From contig NZ_RAUX01000045.1 of assembly GCF_013464485.1 (NCBI RefSeq), positions 1-63,311 of the forward strand: a stretch of DNA of 63,311 bases, in the 5' to 3' direction. Source of the DNA: Stenotrophomonas maltophilia. Lineage in GTDB: Bacteria; Pseudomonadota; Gammaproteobacteria; Xanthomonadales; Xanthomonadaceae. The position numbers and the translations under genes are program-made. Position 1 is the first letter of the stretch, and each line of letters begins with the position of its first letter. The notes below the pieces were generated by a model. The model did no database searches. It was given only the letters and a program-made list of their open reading frames with translations, and was not told the origin of the DNA. Below are positions 44,017 through 52,325 of the stretch, piece by piece.

Positions 44017-44673
44017 GACAACTCTGACATGGCGGCCGCCATTCGTTCGGCCATCGAAGAATCCAAACTGACCCAGAAGGGCATTGCTGATGCTTTTGGG
44101 GTCACCGAGCAGGCCGTATCCGGCTGGCTACGGACTGGCAAGGTCGACAAACGAAAGCTGCCGCGCTTGGCTCAGCTCACGGGCAAACCTCTATCGCATT
44201 TCGGAATGGGCGGTTTCGATCAACCCGTCTCGGCGCCTGCGACCCAGTCCGACTATGTTCGCGTCCAGCAACTGGATGCGGAGGCGGGAATGGGCGGAGA
44301 GAGAATTAATGACGACTTCCCGGAGATCATCCGGGCTATGGACTTTGAACCAGCCTACATCCGATCCATCGTCGGCTTTGTGCCGCCGCCTGGGCGGCTG
44401 GTGCTGGTCACTGGGCGCGGCGACTCAATGATCCCTGTTATCCAACCTGGCGAAAGCCTTATGGTCGACACTGGGCTCTCGCATTTCGATGGAGATGGGA
44501 TCTATCTCATCAACACCGGAAACGGCCAGCAGATCAAGGGCCTACAGGATCGCGGCGATGCCATTTACGTCGTCAGCGCGAACACCGCCCTCTATCCTGC
44601 GTTTCCTCTGCCAGTGAGCGCAGTCATTGGCGGAAAAGTCTATCTACGCAACAGAATCGACAGACTGAATTGA
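44011..44673 (+). CDS. cI: CI-type repressor, LexA-like S24 peptidase
   Basis: A 220-aa prophage repressor. The N-terminal helix-turn-helix (TQKGIADAFGVTEQAVSGWL) precedes a linker with the self-cleavage Ala92-Gly93 (EAGMGG) and a peptidase S24 domain with Ser139 (RGDSM) and Lys176 (QQIKG). RecA-stimulated cleavage would induce the prophage. ATG 44011 has no ribosome site and sits in operator 3, so the message may be leaderless or start at ATG 44029. Confidence 0.92.
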   Translation: MLDNSDMAAAIRSAIEESKLTQKGIADAFGVTEQAVSGWLRTGKVDKRKLPRLAQLTGKPLSHFGMGGFDQPVSAPATQSDYVRVQQLDAEAGMGGERINDDFPEIIRAMDFEPAYIRSIVGFVPPPGRLVLVTGRGDSMIPVIQPGESLMVDTGLSHFDGDGIYLINTGNGQQIKGLQDRGDAIYVVSANTALYPAFPLPVSAVIGGKVYLRNRIDRLN

Positions 44674-44705
44674 ACCGCTCTTCCCAGTATGGAGACGTAA
44701 TCAAC

Positions 44706-45338
44706 ATGTACGTTGAACGACCCGTTCGCTTGGCATTAGGAGCACTGGTTGCGTGCACATCTCTTCTCGCCGGACAAGCCCTCGCCGAAGACGCGAAGTT
44801 TCTAGGATTCCAGTTGGGCCAGAGGTTTTCAGCGCCGGAATGCGAGTCCAGGGCTACGACCAGCTACTCAACCGAACGGGAGTACGTAAGCAAATTCCAG
44901 GCGGTTGCAACGAACTGCTGGCAGAAAACTCCAGATCCCAGTGGCCCAGCACCAAACCTTAGCGGCACAGCTAAGGTTAGGCTGGTCTCAACTCAAGAAC
45001 CGTCAGGCCTGCGCCAGATTGAAGGCGTACTTATCGATGGCAGCCTCGAGGAGGTGAAGGTCTGGACGCATGGGATTGAGTACCAACGCTCCATCGCTGA
45101 CCTGCTGCAAAGCAAGTATGGAAAGCCGGCATCAATGCGCAACAAGAGCGCCAAGAACGCAGTTGGCGGAACCTTCGAGATTGTCGAAGCGACCTGGAAG
45201 ACGCCCGACGTGGTTGTAACGTTTCTCGGCGCTGTCGACAGCATCGACTGGGGCCTGATTGTCGTCCAGACCCCGAAGGGGGAAGCTTCTGCAGCTCGCG
45301 CGCTCACTGAAGACGCGCAACAGCGCGCGACCTTCTAG
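44706..45338 (+). CDS. Exported hypothetical protein downstream of cI
   Basis: A 210-aa protein with signal peptide VRLALGALVACTSLLAGQALAED (written in parts: VRLALGALVACTS and LLAGQALAED) and two cysteines in the mature part. It follows cI by 32 bp in the same direction and ends at a strong terminator, so it is probably expressed in the lysogen with cI. I do not recognise the family. A lysogenic conversion or exclusion function is possible. Confidence 0.7.
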   Translation: MYVERPVRLALGALVACTSLLAGQALAEDAKFLGFQLGQRFSAPECESRATTSYSTEREYVSKFQAVATNCWQKTPDPSGPAPNLSGTAKVRLVSTQEPSGLRQIEGVLIDGSLEEVKVWTHGIEYQRSIADLLQSKYGKPASMRNKSAKNAVGGTFEIVEATWKTPDVVVTFLGAVDSIDWGLIVVQTPKGEASAARALTEDAQQRATF

Positions 45339-45362
45339 CTCATCCTCTCCCTGAACTTGCAG

Positions 45363-45395
45363 CGCCCCGCCCGGAAACCCGCGCGGGGCGTTTTT
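45363..45395 (+). terminator. Terminator of the cI unit
   Basis: CGCCCCGC pairs with GCGGGGCG in a GC-rich stem, followed by five T residues at 45391-45395. It separates the cI unit from the PL-type promoter. Confidence 0.9.
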
Positions 45396-45438
45396 GTTCC
45401 CGATGCGGGGAGGAGATCGGCCCTTTCGCATCAGCCTA

Positions 45439-45449
45439 AAGCATCGCTT
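45439..45449. promoter_or_regulatory. CI/Cro operator 4
   Basis: AAGCATCGCTT overlaps the -35 hexamer of the PL-type promoter. Confidence 0.75.
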
Positions 45450-45476
45450 GACTAGAGGCTAAAGCGGTGCTTTACT
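45448..45476 (+). promoter_or_regulatory. PL-type early promoter
   Basis: TTGACT (45448-45453), 17 bp and TTTACT (45471-45476) form a sigma-70 promoter covered on both sides by operators 4 and 5. It drives the plus-strand early operon and should be silent in the lysogen. Confidence 0.75.
45462..45472. promoter_or_regulatory. CI/Cro operator 5
   Basis: AAGCGGTGCTT overlaps the spacer and -10 region of the PL-type promoter and lies 23 bp from operator 4, the same spacing as operators 1 and 2. Confidence 0.75.
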
Positions 45477-45518
45477 TGGCCCGTCGACCAGCACCGTGCT
45501 GGACCGCCGGAGCCCGAG

Positions 45519-45878
45519 ATGGACCAAACCGCCCACAACCGCAACGTCACCGACCTCCATCCGGAGGCAGACGTTCGCCGCCAGCGCCGGAACGTCCCGG
45601 TCCTGATCGGCAACCTGAAGAACTCTGGCCTGGGCATGCCCGGCGTAGAGACCGCCTATCGCGCAGCACTGTTCGCTGGCGCCACCGAAGAGATGGCCTG
45701 GGAGGCGGCTCGCCGCCACGCCCTGACCATGATCGGGTTCCCGGACGAGCTCTCCGAAACCGGCATGGACCTGAGCAAGGTCGAGTCCATGCGGAAGCGG
45801 CGTCAGGCCCTCATCGACACCTACCGTGCCCTGCCCAACCCGTTCGCACCGTCTATCGACGCGGAGCGTGCGGCATGA
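45519..45878 (+). CDS. First gene of the PL operon, 119 aa
   Basis: A basic N-terminus (PEADVRRQRRNVPVLIGNLKNSG) and helical rest. I do not recognise it. Being first in the PL-type operon and arginine-rich, it could be an N-like antiterminator, but nothing else supports that. Overlaps the next gene (ATGA). Confidence 0.6.
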   Translation: MDQTAHNRNVTDLHPEADVRRQRRNVPVLIGNLKNSGLGMPGVETAYRAALFAGATEEMAWEAARRHALTMIGFPDELSETGMDLSKVESMRKRRQALIDTYRALPNPFAPSIDAERAA

Positions 45879-45967
45879 GCGCCCCTGTCGATGTGCTGGC
45901 GGTGCTGCGCCGCATGGCTGGAATGGCGCTGGAATCCGCCCTCGCCCGCGTCCGGGGAGGTGTGTAA
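45875..45967 (+). CDS. 30-aa peptide in the PL operon
   Basis: MSAPVDVLAVLRRMAGMALE... runs to a TAA at 45965. Its start overlaps the upstream stop (ATGA) and its stop overlaps the next ATG (TAATG), so it is framed exactly by its neighbours. It forms an amphipathic helix. Function unknown. Confidence 0.45.
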   Translation: MSAPVDVLAVLRRMAGMALESALARVRGGV

Positions 45968-46221
45968 TGCACGTCTCATACCTTGGTCAGCCAGATCCGC
46001 GCGGGCCGATCGCTATGGTGGTCGCGGTCCGTGATCGAGCCGGTGGACATTACTACCTTGACCTGGACTGCGGACATGCTGCCAAGGTTGTAGGCCATTT
46101 CAGCTACCGCGTCGGCGAGTCGCACCGTTGCTATCAGTGCGGCAAAGCGCAGACCCGAGCTTGGTTCAAGGCGCACGATCCCGATAGCCAACTCGCCCGC
46201 GTCAAAGGCGGTGCCGTATGA
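45967..46221 (+). CDS. Small zinc-finger-like protein, 84 aa
   Basis: DLDCGHAAKVVGH and SHRCYQCGKAQ give four Cys/His ligands for a possible zinc site. The start (TAATG) overlaps the previous stop. No family recognised. Confidence 0.6.
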   Translation: MHVSYLGQPDPRGPIAMVVAVRDRAGGHYYLDLDCGHAAKVVGHFSYRVGESHRCYQCGKAQTRAWFKAHDPDSQLARVKGGAV

Positions 46222-46454
46222 GCGCCGTCGCCCTCCAGATCCTCGACGACGAAATCGAGGTCATCAGCCAAAGCCTCTCCCGCTACCGCAACCGCGCTGA
46301 TCGCACAGCCGCGCGCAAGGGCGAGCGCGACATCCACGCCGACCGCGTCTGCGATTGGGCGGAGTACCGCCGCGACCGGTTGCGCGCCGCACGGGCCGAG
46401 ATTGCCCACCTCATCGCCAGCACCCAGCACGCAACCGAAGGAGCCACCGCATGA
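46218..46454 (+). CDS. Small helical protein, 78 aa
   Basis: An Arg/Glu-rich coiled-coil protein (DDEIEVISQSLSRYRNRADR, YRRDRLRAARAEIAHLI) in the overlapping chain of early genes (ATGA at both ends). Function unknown. Confidence 0.6.
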   Translation: MSAVALQILDDEIEVISQSLSRYRNRADRTAARKGERDIHADRVCDWAEYRRDRLRAARAEIAHLIASTQHATEGATA

Positions 46455-46660
46455 ACACCAACGTTCGCCAGATCCGCGAGTTCCAGGCCGTGCGCGACGC
46501 GATCGCCTGCACCGGCCTGAACCCTGCCCCGCTGTTCCGCCGTCTCAACGCCGAGCAGCGCCGCGGCAACCGTGGCCTGTCCGTGGTCGACAACGCGCTG
46601 CGCCTGCGCCGCCAGTTCCGCGACGAATTCACCAACCAGCCGGGCCCGGAGGCCGCATGA
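46451..46660 (+). CDS. Small basic protein, 69 aa
   Basis: A helical, arginine-rich protein (FRRLNAEQRRGNRGLSVV, LRLRRQFRDEF) starting in the previous stop codon (ATGA). Function unknown. Confidence 0.55.
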   Translation: MNTNVRQIREFQAVRDAIACTGLNPAPLFRRLNAEQRRGNRGLSVVDNALRLRRQFRDEFTNQPGPEAA

Positions 46661-46812
46661 GCGACAAGACGCCCCAGTTTGAGGATCTGCTGTTGGCCGA
46701 ATCCACCCGCATGTCTGTGGAGTTCATGGTCTACGGCGCACTGATCGGCTTCATCGTCGGCAGCACGGCTGTGCTGATCTTCCAGGACATGTTGCAGGCG
46801 GTGATGGCATGA
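46657..46812 (+). CDS. Single-pass membrane protein, 51 aa
   Basis: One hydrophobic helix (VEFMVYGALIGFIVGSTAVL at about 21-40) follows a charged N-terminus. It overlaps the genes on both sides (ATGA). A candidate for host-takeover or exclusion, but unproven. Confidence 0.6.
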   Translation: MSDKTPQFEDLLLAESTRMSVEFMVYGALIGFIVGSTAVLIFQDMLQAVMA

Positions 46813-47051
46813 CCCGCGCCCAGCTTTCCGCAGTGCTGGCGGTCTTTGCCCTCGGCGTGCTGCTGGGTTCCGCCATCGCGGCCCTGTGGGTCTTCCGGAA
46901 CGTCCTTTCTGCCGTCTTCGCCGCCGCCGCGTTCATCGCCTGGGTCATCTGGGTCATCTACGGCGCGTGGAAGCACCTGATCGAACTGCTGTCCCCTTCC
47001 ACCAGCAGCCAGGGATCCGCCTCGCGTGAGCCGGCGGACGACCTGCAGTAA
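46809..47051 (+). CDS. Two-pass membrane protein, 80 aa
   Basis: Two hydrophobic helices (about 7-28 and 32-54) with a polar serine-rich tail. The start overlaps the previous stop. It pairs with the single-pass protein just upstream and the two may act together. Confidence 0.6.
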   Translation: MTRAQLSAVLAVFALGVLLGSAIAALWVFRNVLSAVFAAAAFIAWVIWVIYGAWKHLIELLSPSTSSQGSASREPADDLQ

Positions 47052-47090
47052 CCCACTGCCGGCCTGCCCGGCTCAACCGAAGAGGTCCAC

Positions 47091-47612
47091 ATGTTCCACC
47101 TGAAGAAGATCCCTGCGACGGTCACCAACGTCAACCTGCGAATCGAGAAACATGGCGATGAGCGTCACTTGGCGGTCGACATTTCCATCACCACCAGCAC
47201 CAGCAACCTGGTGCTGGACCACTTTGACAAGGAACTTCGCAAGGCGCTGTTCCGCAAGCCGGGCAAGGGCGAGCAGCAGTCGCTGCCGACCATCGGCGAC
47301 CACCTGACCGAGATCAAGATCCCGAGCCTGGAGCCCATCAAGGTGGGCCACGAATTCAAGGGCTTCGAGCTGCAGATCGACGGTGAGCTCGACAACACGC
47401 AACCGATCTTCCTGGTGGACGTGAAGCTCAAGAAGTTCGTCATCGCCCCGAAGGAAGGCGGCAGCGTCGAGCTGACGTTCAAGGCCTCGACCAGCGTCAC
47501 CCCCGACGAGGTGGCCGAGCTGACCGAAGCGCTGATCCGCGAAAACGTGGTCCTGACCCTGCAGCCCGGCCAGGCCAACGAAACCACGCAGCAGGAAGAC
47601 CTGGCTGCCTGA
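47091..47612 (+). CDS. Hypothetical early protein, 173 aa
   Basis: A beta-rich protein (TNVNLRIEKHGDERHLAVDISI, HEFKGFELQIDGELDNTQPIFLVDVKLKKFVI). No known family by eye. The gene has its own ribosome site (GAAGAGG) and lies between small membrane proteins and a KTSC gene. Confidence 0.6.
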   Translation: MFHLKKIPATVTNVNLRIEKHGDERHLAVDISITTSTSNLVLDHFDKELRKALFRKPGKGEQQSLPTIGDHLTEIKIPSLEPIKVGHEFKGFELQIDGELDNTQPIFLVDVKLKKFVIAPKEGGSVELTFKASTSVTPDEVAELTEALIRENVVLTLQPGQANETTQQEDLAA

Positions 47613-47697
47613 TCCCCCGCCCTGCGCTTCCCCCCTGTGGCGCATGGCTGACAGCCCGGAACAGACGGGCACCTCTCTAACCGCCCTGGAGCACAAC

Positions 47698-47991
47698 ATG
47701 ACCAGCACCACCCCGGCCACCGGCCGCATCCAGCTGTTCGACGTCGACAGCTCGCAGATCCATAGCATCGGCCACGACGCCGACACCAACACCCTCGCTA
47801 TCCGCTTCACCAAGGGCTATGGCGACAAGCGCGGCCCAGGCTCGCTGTACCACTACGCCAACTTCAGCGCCGAGGAATTCCAGGCGTTCAAGGACGCCGA
47901 ATCCATCGGCAAGCACTTCGGCGCGTACATCAAGCCGTTCCCGGAGAAGTACCCGTACCACAAGGTCGCCGAGCAGCAGCAGGCCGCCTGA
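47698..47991 (+). CDS. KTSC domain protein
   Basis: A 97-aa protein from ATG 47698. DSSQIHSIGHDADTNTLAIRFTKG and GSLYHYANFSAEEFQAFKDAES fit the KTSC domain, found in small proteins and at the ends of lysyl-tRNA synthetases and phage enzymes. It probably binds nucleic acid. Longer frame upstream is unlikely. Confidence 0.75.
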   Translation: MTSTTPATGRIQLFDVDSSQIHSIGHDADTNTLAIRFTKGYGDKRGPGSLYHYANFSAEEFQAFKDAESIGKHFGAYIKPFPEKYPYHKVAEQQQAA

Positions 47992-48319
47992 CGTCTACGG
48001 AGAGGAATGCGCAGGCTGATGCGCAGCTACGGTCCGCCTGATTTGCCCCCGGCACCAGATCGAGCCGGGCCACTGCCGAAAGGGTGACGTCCCTCCGGTC
48101 AGGATCAAGAAAACACTGCAGGCAAGCCGGAGATCAGCACCGGCCCTCTCCACCAGGAAAGTGCCGGTTCGATTCCGGATGGTTGGCCGACGGCTTGGTA
48201 GCGACGAGGTGCGGTTCGAGTCCGTGATCTGTCTAGGTAGGCAAAGGCCCGCGTGGCCCCGGCGATACGGGGCACCCCATTCCACCATCACCGGCGCTGC
48301 CGGTCGGAGATCCATAGAC
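47992..48319 (+). other. Non-coding stretch with two tRNA T-arm-like motifs
   Basis: This 328-bp leader of recT has no gene I can support. At about 48162-48180 GCCGG-TTCGATT-CCGGA and at about 48210-48226 TGCGG-TTCGAGT-CCGTG both look like tRNA T-arms, but matching acceptor and D-arms were not found for either. Confidence 0.45.
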
Positions 48320-49177
48320 ATGAACGTTCCCGCCGCCCAGCAGCAGTCGCAGACCGCGATTGCCGCGCAGCCCCGCCAGCAGTTCGACCTCAGCCCGCAG
48401 ACCTTCGAGCAGGCGATTCAGTTCTGCGACTATCTCGCCGAAAGTGACCTGGTCCCGAAGGACTTCAAGGGCAAGCCGGCCAACTGCCTGATCGCCATCC
48501 AGTGGGGCGCCGAGCTCGGCCTGAAGCCGCTGCAGGCGCTGCAGAACCTGGCCATCATCAACGGCCGCCCGGCACTCTGGGGCGATGCGGTCATCGCACT
48601 GGTGCGCAGCTCGCCGCTGTGCGAGTACATCACCGAGGCAGACGACGGTGGCACGGCCGTGTGCCGCGTGAAGCGCCGCGGCGAGTCTGAGGAAGTCCGC
48701 ACCTTCAGCATGGACGACGCCAAGGTGGCTGGCCTGCTGGGCAAGAGCGGCCCCTGGACGCAGTACCCGAAGCGCATGCGCCAGATGCGTGCCCGTGCGT
48801 TCGCCCTGCGCGACGTGTTCCCGGACGTGCTGCGTGGCATGCCCATCGCAGAGGAAATCATGGACATCCCGCAGGCGGGCGCTGCCAGCGGTGAGCAGCA
48901 GCGCGCCGCCATCGAGGGCCAAGCCGACAAGCAGCTGCCGCTGTACTCGGAAGCCGACTTCGCGGCCAACCTGCCGAAGTGGTGGGACATCATCGCCAGC
49001 GGCAAGAAGTCCGCCGAGGACCTGATCGCCATGCTGCAGACGAAGGCTCGCTTCACCGCCGTCCAGCTGCAGGAGATTCGCAACCCGCCCAAAGACCAGG
49101 CGGGTGGCGAAGACGAACCGCAGCGCGACGTGGATGCCGCTGCCGGCGGCGTTACCCAGACTGCGGTGGAGGGCTGA
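48320..49177 (+). CDS. recT: RecT family single-strand annealing protein
   Basis: A 285-aa recombinase. FDLSPQTFEQAIQFCDYLAESDLVPKDFKGKPANCLIAIQWGAELGLKPLQALQNLAIINGRPALWGDA is the RecT core pattern (key parts: AIQWGAELGLKPLQALQNL and NGRPALWGD). It pairs with the YqaJ exonuclease downstream for homologous recombination of phage ends. It may also stimulate cDNA integration by the DGR, but this is speculation. Confidence 0.9.
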   Translation: MNVPAAQQQSQTAIAAQPRQQFDLSPQTFEQAIQFCDYLAESDLVPKDFKGKPANCLIAIQWGAELGLKPLQALQNLAIINGRPALWGDAVIALVRSSPLCEYITEADDGGTAVCRVKRRGESEEVRTFSMDDAKVAGLLGKSGPWTQYPKRMRQMRARAFALRDVFPDVLRGMPIAEEIMDIPQAGAASGEQQRAAIEGQADKQLPLYSEADFAANLPKWWDIIASGKKSAEDLIAMLQTKARFTAVQLQEIRNPPKDQAGGEDEPQRDVDAAAGGVTQTAVEG

Positions 49178-49179
49178 GC

Positions 49180-50922
49180 ATGCGCACCGTAAACCTCATC
49201 CAGGGCACCCCCGAATGGCATGCCCACCGCGCCAGCCACTTCAACGCCAGTGATGCCCCGGCGATGATGGGTTGCAGCCCCTACAAGACCCGCAGCCAGC
49301 TGCTGCGCGAGTTCGCCACGGGCGCCACCATTGAGCACGACGCTGCCACGCTGCAGCGCTTCGCCGACGGCCACCGCTTCGAAGACCTGGCCCGGCCGCT
49401 GGCCGAGCGGATCATCGGCGAGGAGCTGTATCCCTGCGTCGGCGTCGACGGCAAGTACTCGGCCAGCTTCGACGGCCTGACCCTGCTGGAGGACAAGGCC
49501 TTTGAGCACAAGTCGCTCAACGACGACCTGCGTCTGGCCATGCCGGTGGACGGTGGCGACGCCTGCCTGCCGCTGCACTACCAGGTGCAGATGGAACACC
49601 AAGCCATGGTCAGCGGCGCCGAGCGCGTGCTGTTCATGGCATCGAAGTGGAATGGCGACGACCTGGTCGAGGAGCGCCACTGCTGGTACATCCCGAACCC
49701 CGAGCTGCGCGCCAAGATCGTGGCCGGCTGGGCCCAGTTCGATGCCGACGTGATGGCCTATGACCCGGCACCGGTGGCCGAGCCGGTGGCCGCTGGCCGG
49801 GCGCCGGACCAGATGCCGGCCCTGCGTATCGAAGTGACCGGCATGGTCACCGCGTCGAATCTGGCCGAGTGGAAGGAGCAGGCCATCGCCGTCTTCCAGG
49901 GCATCAGCACCGAGCTGGTCAGCGACCAGGACTTTGCCGACGCTGAGAAGACGGTGAAGTGGTGCGGCGACATCGAGGACCAGCTGAAGGCCGCCAAGCA
50001 GCATGCCCTCAGCCAAACCCAGAGCATCGACCTTCTGTTCAAGACCATCGACGCCATCGCCGATGAGGCCCGCTCCAAGCGCCTGGCGTTGGAGAAGCGC
50101 GTCAAGACCCGCAAGGACGAGCGCCGCACCGAGATCGGCAATGCGGCACGCCGCGCGGTGCAGCAGCACGTGCTGGCCATCAACGAGTCGCTGGGCGAGC
50201 ACGCCATCCCGATGCCGGCCACGCTGATTGCCGATATCGCCGACGCTATGAAGGGCAAGCGCTCGTTCGCCAGCATGCAGGAAGCTGTGGACGCCGTGGC
50301 GGCCAACGCGAAGGTCGACGCCAGCCAGTCGGCCGAGCGGATCCGCGCCAACATTCGCGTGATGGAGATGGAGGTGGGCACGCATGCCGCCCTGTTCCCG
50401 GACCGCGTGCAGCTTTGCTCCACGAAGTCGGCGGAGGATCTGCGCAACCTGATGGCCGCGCGCATCAGCCAGCACCAGCAGGCCGAGCAGAAGCGCCTGG
50501 ACGACGAGCGCGAGAAGATCCGGAAGGAGGAGGAGGCCCGCGCCCAGAAGAAGGCAGCCGACGACGCGGCAGCTGCTGCAGCTGAGCAGGCCGCCCAGGT
50601 GGCACAGCCGGCAGCGGCCGAGCAGCAGCCCGGGCCGGTGGCAGCCGCGGCGGCAGCGGTGCGCACCGCGCCGACAGCAGTGGCCAGCGCACCGGCACCG
50701 GCGGCCGCAGCGCGTGAGGTCGTCAAGATCAAGCTGGGCGACATCAACGCGCGCATCGCCCCGCTGTCGATCAGCGCCGACGGGCTGGCCATGCTGGGGT
50801 TCAAGCCGATCAACGCCACCGGCGCGGCCAAGCTGTACGACCAGGCGCAGTTCCCGGCCATGTGCCGGGCCATGATCGACGGCCTGCAGGACGCGGCCAA
50901 CAGCTACCCGCTGGCCGCCTGA
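49180..50922 (+). CDS. YqaJ-type recombinase exonuclease with long C-terminal extension
   Basis: A 580-aa protein. The N-terminal about 220 residues form the YqaJ nuclease (GTPEWHAHRASHFNASDAPAMMG, AFEHKS with Glu-x-Lys, HYQVQMEHQAMV). A long coiled coil and an alanine-rich linker (about 440-540) lead to a small C-terminal domain. It provides the 5'-3' exonuclease partner of RecT. ATG 49180 follows the RecT stop by 2 bp. Confidence 0.88.
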   Translation: MRTVNLIQGTPEWHAHRASHFNASDAPAMMGCSPYKTRSQLLREFATGATIEHDAATLQRFADGHRFEDLARPLAERIIGEELYPCVGVDGKYSASFDGLTLLEDKAFEHKSLNDDLRLAMPVDGGDACLPLHYQVQMEHQAMVSGAERVLFMASKWNGDDLVEERHCWYIPNPELRAKIVAGWAQFDADVMAYDPAPVAEPVAAGRAPDQMPALRIEVTGMVTASNLAEWKEQAIAVFQGISTELVSDQDFADAEKTVKWCGDIEDQLKAAKQHALSQTQSIDLLFKTIDAIADEARSKRLALEKRVKTRKDERRTEIGNAARRAVQQHVLAINESLGEHAIPMPATLIADIADAMKGKRSFASMQEAVDAVAANAKVDASQSAERIRANIRVMEMEVGTHAALFPDRVQLCSTKSAEDLRNLMAARISQHQQAEQKRLDDEREKIRKEEEARAQKKAADDAAAAAAEQAAQVAQPAAAEQQPGPVAAAAAAVRTAPTAVASAPAPAAAAREVVKIKLGDINARIAPLSISADGLAMLGFKPINATGAAKLYDQAQFPAMCRAMIDGLQDAANSYPLAA

Positions 50923-51212
50923 TGGAACTCTGGCGCACCAGCGAACTGCGGGTACTGCGCCAGATGGAGGGCCGCGACGCGATGACCGTCGCGGCTGCCC
51001 TCGGGCGCTCGCCCCGCGCGGTTCAGGACATGGCCCGCTGCCAAGGGATGCGGGTACCGCGCCAGCCTCACGGCCGGTACTGGCCGGTCACCACCAAACG
51101 CCGCGCCCGGCAGCTCCGGGCCAGCGGCAACACCGTCAACCAAATCAGCGCCGCGCTGGGTGTCCCGTTCGGGACCGTGCGCCGCTGGGTCTACGAAGGA
51201 ATCGAAGCATGA
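50922..51212 (+). CDS. Helix-turn-helix protein, 96 aa
   Basis: Two helix-turn-helix-like segments are visible (DAMTVAAALGRSPRAVQDMARCQG and NTVNQISAALGVPFGTVRRWVYEG). The start overlaps the nuclease stop (TGATG). A DNA-binding regulator or structural DNA protein is likely. Confidence 0.65.
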   Translation: MELWRTSELRVLRQMEGRDAMTVAAALGRSPRAVQDMARCQGMRVPRQPHGRYWPVTTKRRARQLRASGNTVNQISAALGVPFGTVRRWVYEGIEA

Positions 51213-52063
51213 AGATCATGCAGATCACGATGTGCACGGCGCTCGGCAATGTCATGGCGAGCCCGCAGTCGTACGAGAACGACCTGTCCCGCTGGTCGAA
51301 ACCCAAGGCAGCGTCCGTCGCGGCGCATGCCATGCAGCAGCTGGCAAAGGCATTCGAGGCCGACAAGGCAACCCACGAGTCGAACCTGCCAGCGATCGAG
51401 AACAACCTGGCCATCGTCGAGCGGATCACCTCGCTGATGGATGACATCGGGATGCCGAAGCGCTGGAGCGAGCGTGACAGCCGCTCGCGGTCTCGCTATC
51501 CCAAGACGATCAGCCACGACGCTGGATACCTCACCGACCTGCGCCGCGAGGTCAAGGTCGATGATGGCTGGACCTACCGCCAGCAGCAGCATGCTCAGCT
51601 GCTTGAGCGGTACCGCGCGTACGAGGCGCAGGCCGCTGAGGCAGACGCCCGCAGCGCTGCGGCGGCCGAGCGGGAGCGCCAGGCTGAGGTCGAGCGGCGG
51701 AAGGCCGACATGGAGCTCGCAGCGATCCTCCTGCGCTACGAGCTGCCGATCGAATCGAGCTGGGCCGACGTGCTGGAAGCGCTCCGTAGCCGCAACCAGC
51801 GCCTCGACTTGGCGGTGGCCATGCAGCAGACACGCTGCGACTGGAGCGAGGGTCCCTGGCGAGTGCGTAACGCAGTGGACCGCTTCACCATGGAGACCGA
51901 TGAGGACAAGGCGATCATCAACGATGTCATCGACGGCTTGACCGACTTCGAAGATGGGCGGGTGTTTCGCGACTGCACCTGGAACTACGACGCCCTGTTC
52001 GGCAGCGTAGAGGATCAGCAGCTTGCAGCTGACGTGCAGCTCGCCTTGGGGAACGCAACATGA
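51209..52063 (+). CDS. Hypothetical coiled-coil protein, 284 aa
   Basis: A charged helical centre (about 125-185, EAQAAEADARSAAAAERERQAEVERR) and a C-terminal domain ending in Trp/Asp-rich sequence. I do not recognise it. Part of the ATGA-linked early chain. Confidence 0.6.
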   Translation: MKIMQITMCTALGNVMASPQSYENDLSRWSKPKAASVAAHAMQQLAKAFEADKATHESNLPAIENNLAIVERITSLMDDIGMPKRWSERDSRSRSRYPKTISHDAGYLTDLRREVKVDDGWTYRQQQHAQLLERYRAYEAQAAEADARSAAAAERERQAEVERRKADMELAAILLRYELPIESSWADVLEALRSRNQRLDLAVAMQQTRCDWSEGPWRVRNAVDRFTMETDEDKAIINDVIDGLTDFEDGRVFRDCTWNYDALFGSVEDQQLAADVQLALGNAT

Positions 52064-52317
52064 GCCGCCACATCGCCCGCCGCGCGCCCAAGGAAACCCT
52101 GGGATTCGCCTGGGGCCGGTTCCCGACGACGGACGGCAGCGCCGTCACCTGGCGCCTATACCGCCGAGACCACCGCCGTGCGCTGCACATGCACGTGCTG
52201 ACCTTCTTCGCCCATGAGGACCGCGCGGTGATCGCCGGACACCTGCGCCGCGCGCGCCGCTACCTGCGCGACAAGGTGGACGACATCGACCTGGTGGCGA
52301 TGGGGGTGGCGGCGTGA
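52060..52317 (+). CDS. Small basic protein, 85 aa
   Basis: A His- and Arg-rich protein (RLYRRDHRRALHMHVLTFFAHED, AGHLRRARRYLRDKVDDID). Overlaps the preceding gene (ATGA) and converges on a minus-strand gene. Function unknown. Confidence 0.55.
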   Translation: MSRHIARRAPKETLGFAWGRFPTTDGSAVTWRLYRRDHRRALHMHVLTFFAHEDRAVIAGHLRRARRYLRDKVDDIDLVAMGVAA

Positions 52318-52325
52318 AGCAGGCC

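Noticed and set aside
48162-48240. Complete tRNA genes in the recT leader
   Set aside because: T-arm-like motifs exist but matching acceptor stems and anticodon arms were not found at the right distance.
48430-50475. Long minus-strand frame opposite recT and yqaJ
   Set aside because: It is an antisense shadow. The plus-strand frames have conserved RecT and YqaJ motifs.
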